A DNA stretch of 5,922 nt from Sediminibacterium sp. (GTDB taxonomy: Bacteria; Bacteroidota; Bacteroidia; Chitinophagales; Chitinophagaceae), in contig JAQBNJ010000237.1 of assembly GCA_028288645.1 (NCBI GenBank), forward strand, positions 1-5,922. The letters are read 5' to 3'. The translations under genes were made by a program, and so were the position numbers. The notes under the pieces were generated by a model. It searched no databases. It saw only the letters and a program-made list of their open reading frames with translations, and had not been told where the DNA came from. Positions 5,904-5,922 of the stretch are shown here, in pieces (position 1 is the first letter of the stretch; the number at the start of each line of letters is the position of its first letter).

Positions 5904-5922
5904 CTTTTGCAGTGGTTGCTCA

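Overview
The window looks like chromosomal DNA from a Bacteroidota bacterium, probably Chitinophagaceae or a relative. This is inferred from moderate GC, AT-rich start regions mostly lacking Shine-Dalgarno sequences, the protein flavour, and CTTTGCG-type palindromic intergenic repeats. It carries most of an L-fucose salvage and degradation locus, all on the + strand, followed by one small convergent gene.

Layout: (1) 1-1089 is the 3' part of an L-fucose:H+ symporter gene (fucP), cut by the left edge. (2) 1090-1350 is an intergenic region with a 95-bp imperfect palindrome. (3) 1351-5501 is a tightly packed five-gene unit: RhaM-family sugar mutarotase, short-chain dehydrogenase, secreted GH29 alpha-L-fucosidase, fumarylacetoacetate-hydrolase-family enzyme and COG3618 lactonase. 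Gaps are 28, 6, 8 and -4 nt. (4) 5502-5649 is intergenic and carries a second 95-bp copy of the palindrome. (5) 5650-5847 on the - strand encodes a 65-aa two-helix membrane protein with a plausible Bacteroidota-type promoter. (6) 5848-5922 is its upstream region.

The genes fit a non-phosphorylative (oxidative) L-fucose pathway of the type known from Xanthomonas. The fucosidase frees L-fucose outside the cytoplasm, FucP imports it and the mutarotase interconverts anomers. A dehydrogenase makes the lactone, the COG3618 enzyme opens it to L-fuconate, and after dehydration and a second oxidation the FAH-family enzyme cleaves 2,4-diketo-3-deoxy-L-fuconate to pyruvate and L-lactate. L-fuconate dehydratase and one of the two dehydrogenases are not in the window. 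No fucI, fucK or fucA homologue of the phosphorylative route is seen.

The pathway is not new in kind. The least explained element is the pair of equal-length palindromes that bracket the five-gene unit. I see no mobile-element protein, CRISPR array, tRNA or rRNA.
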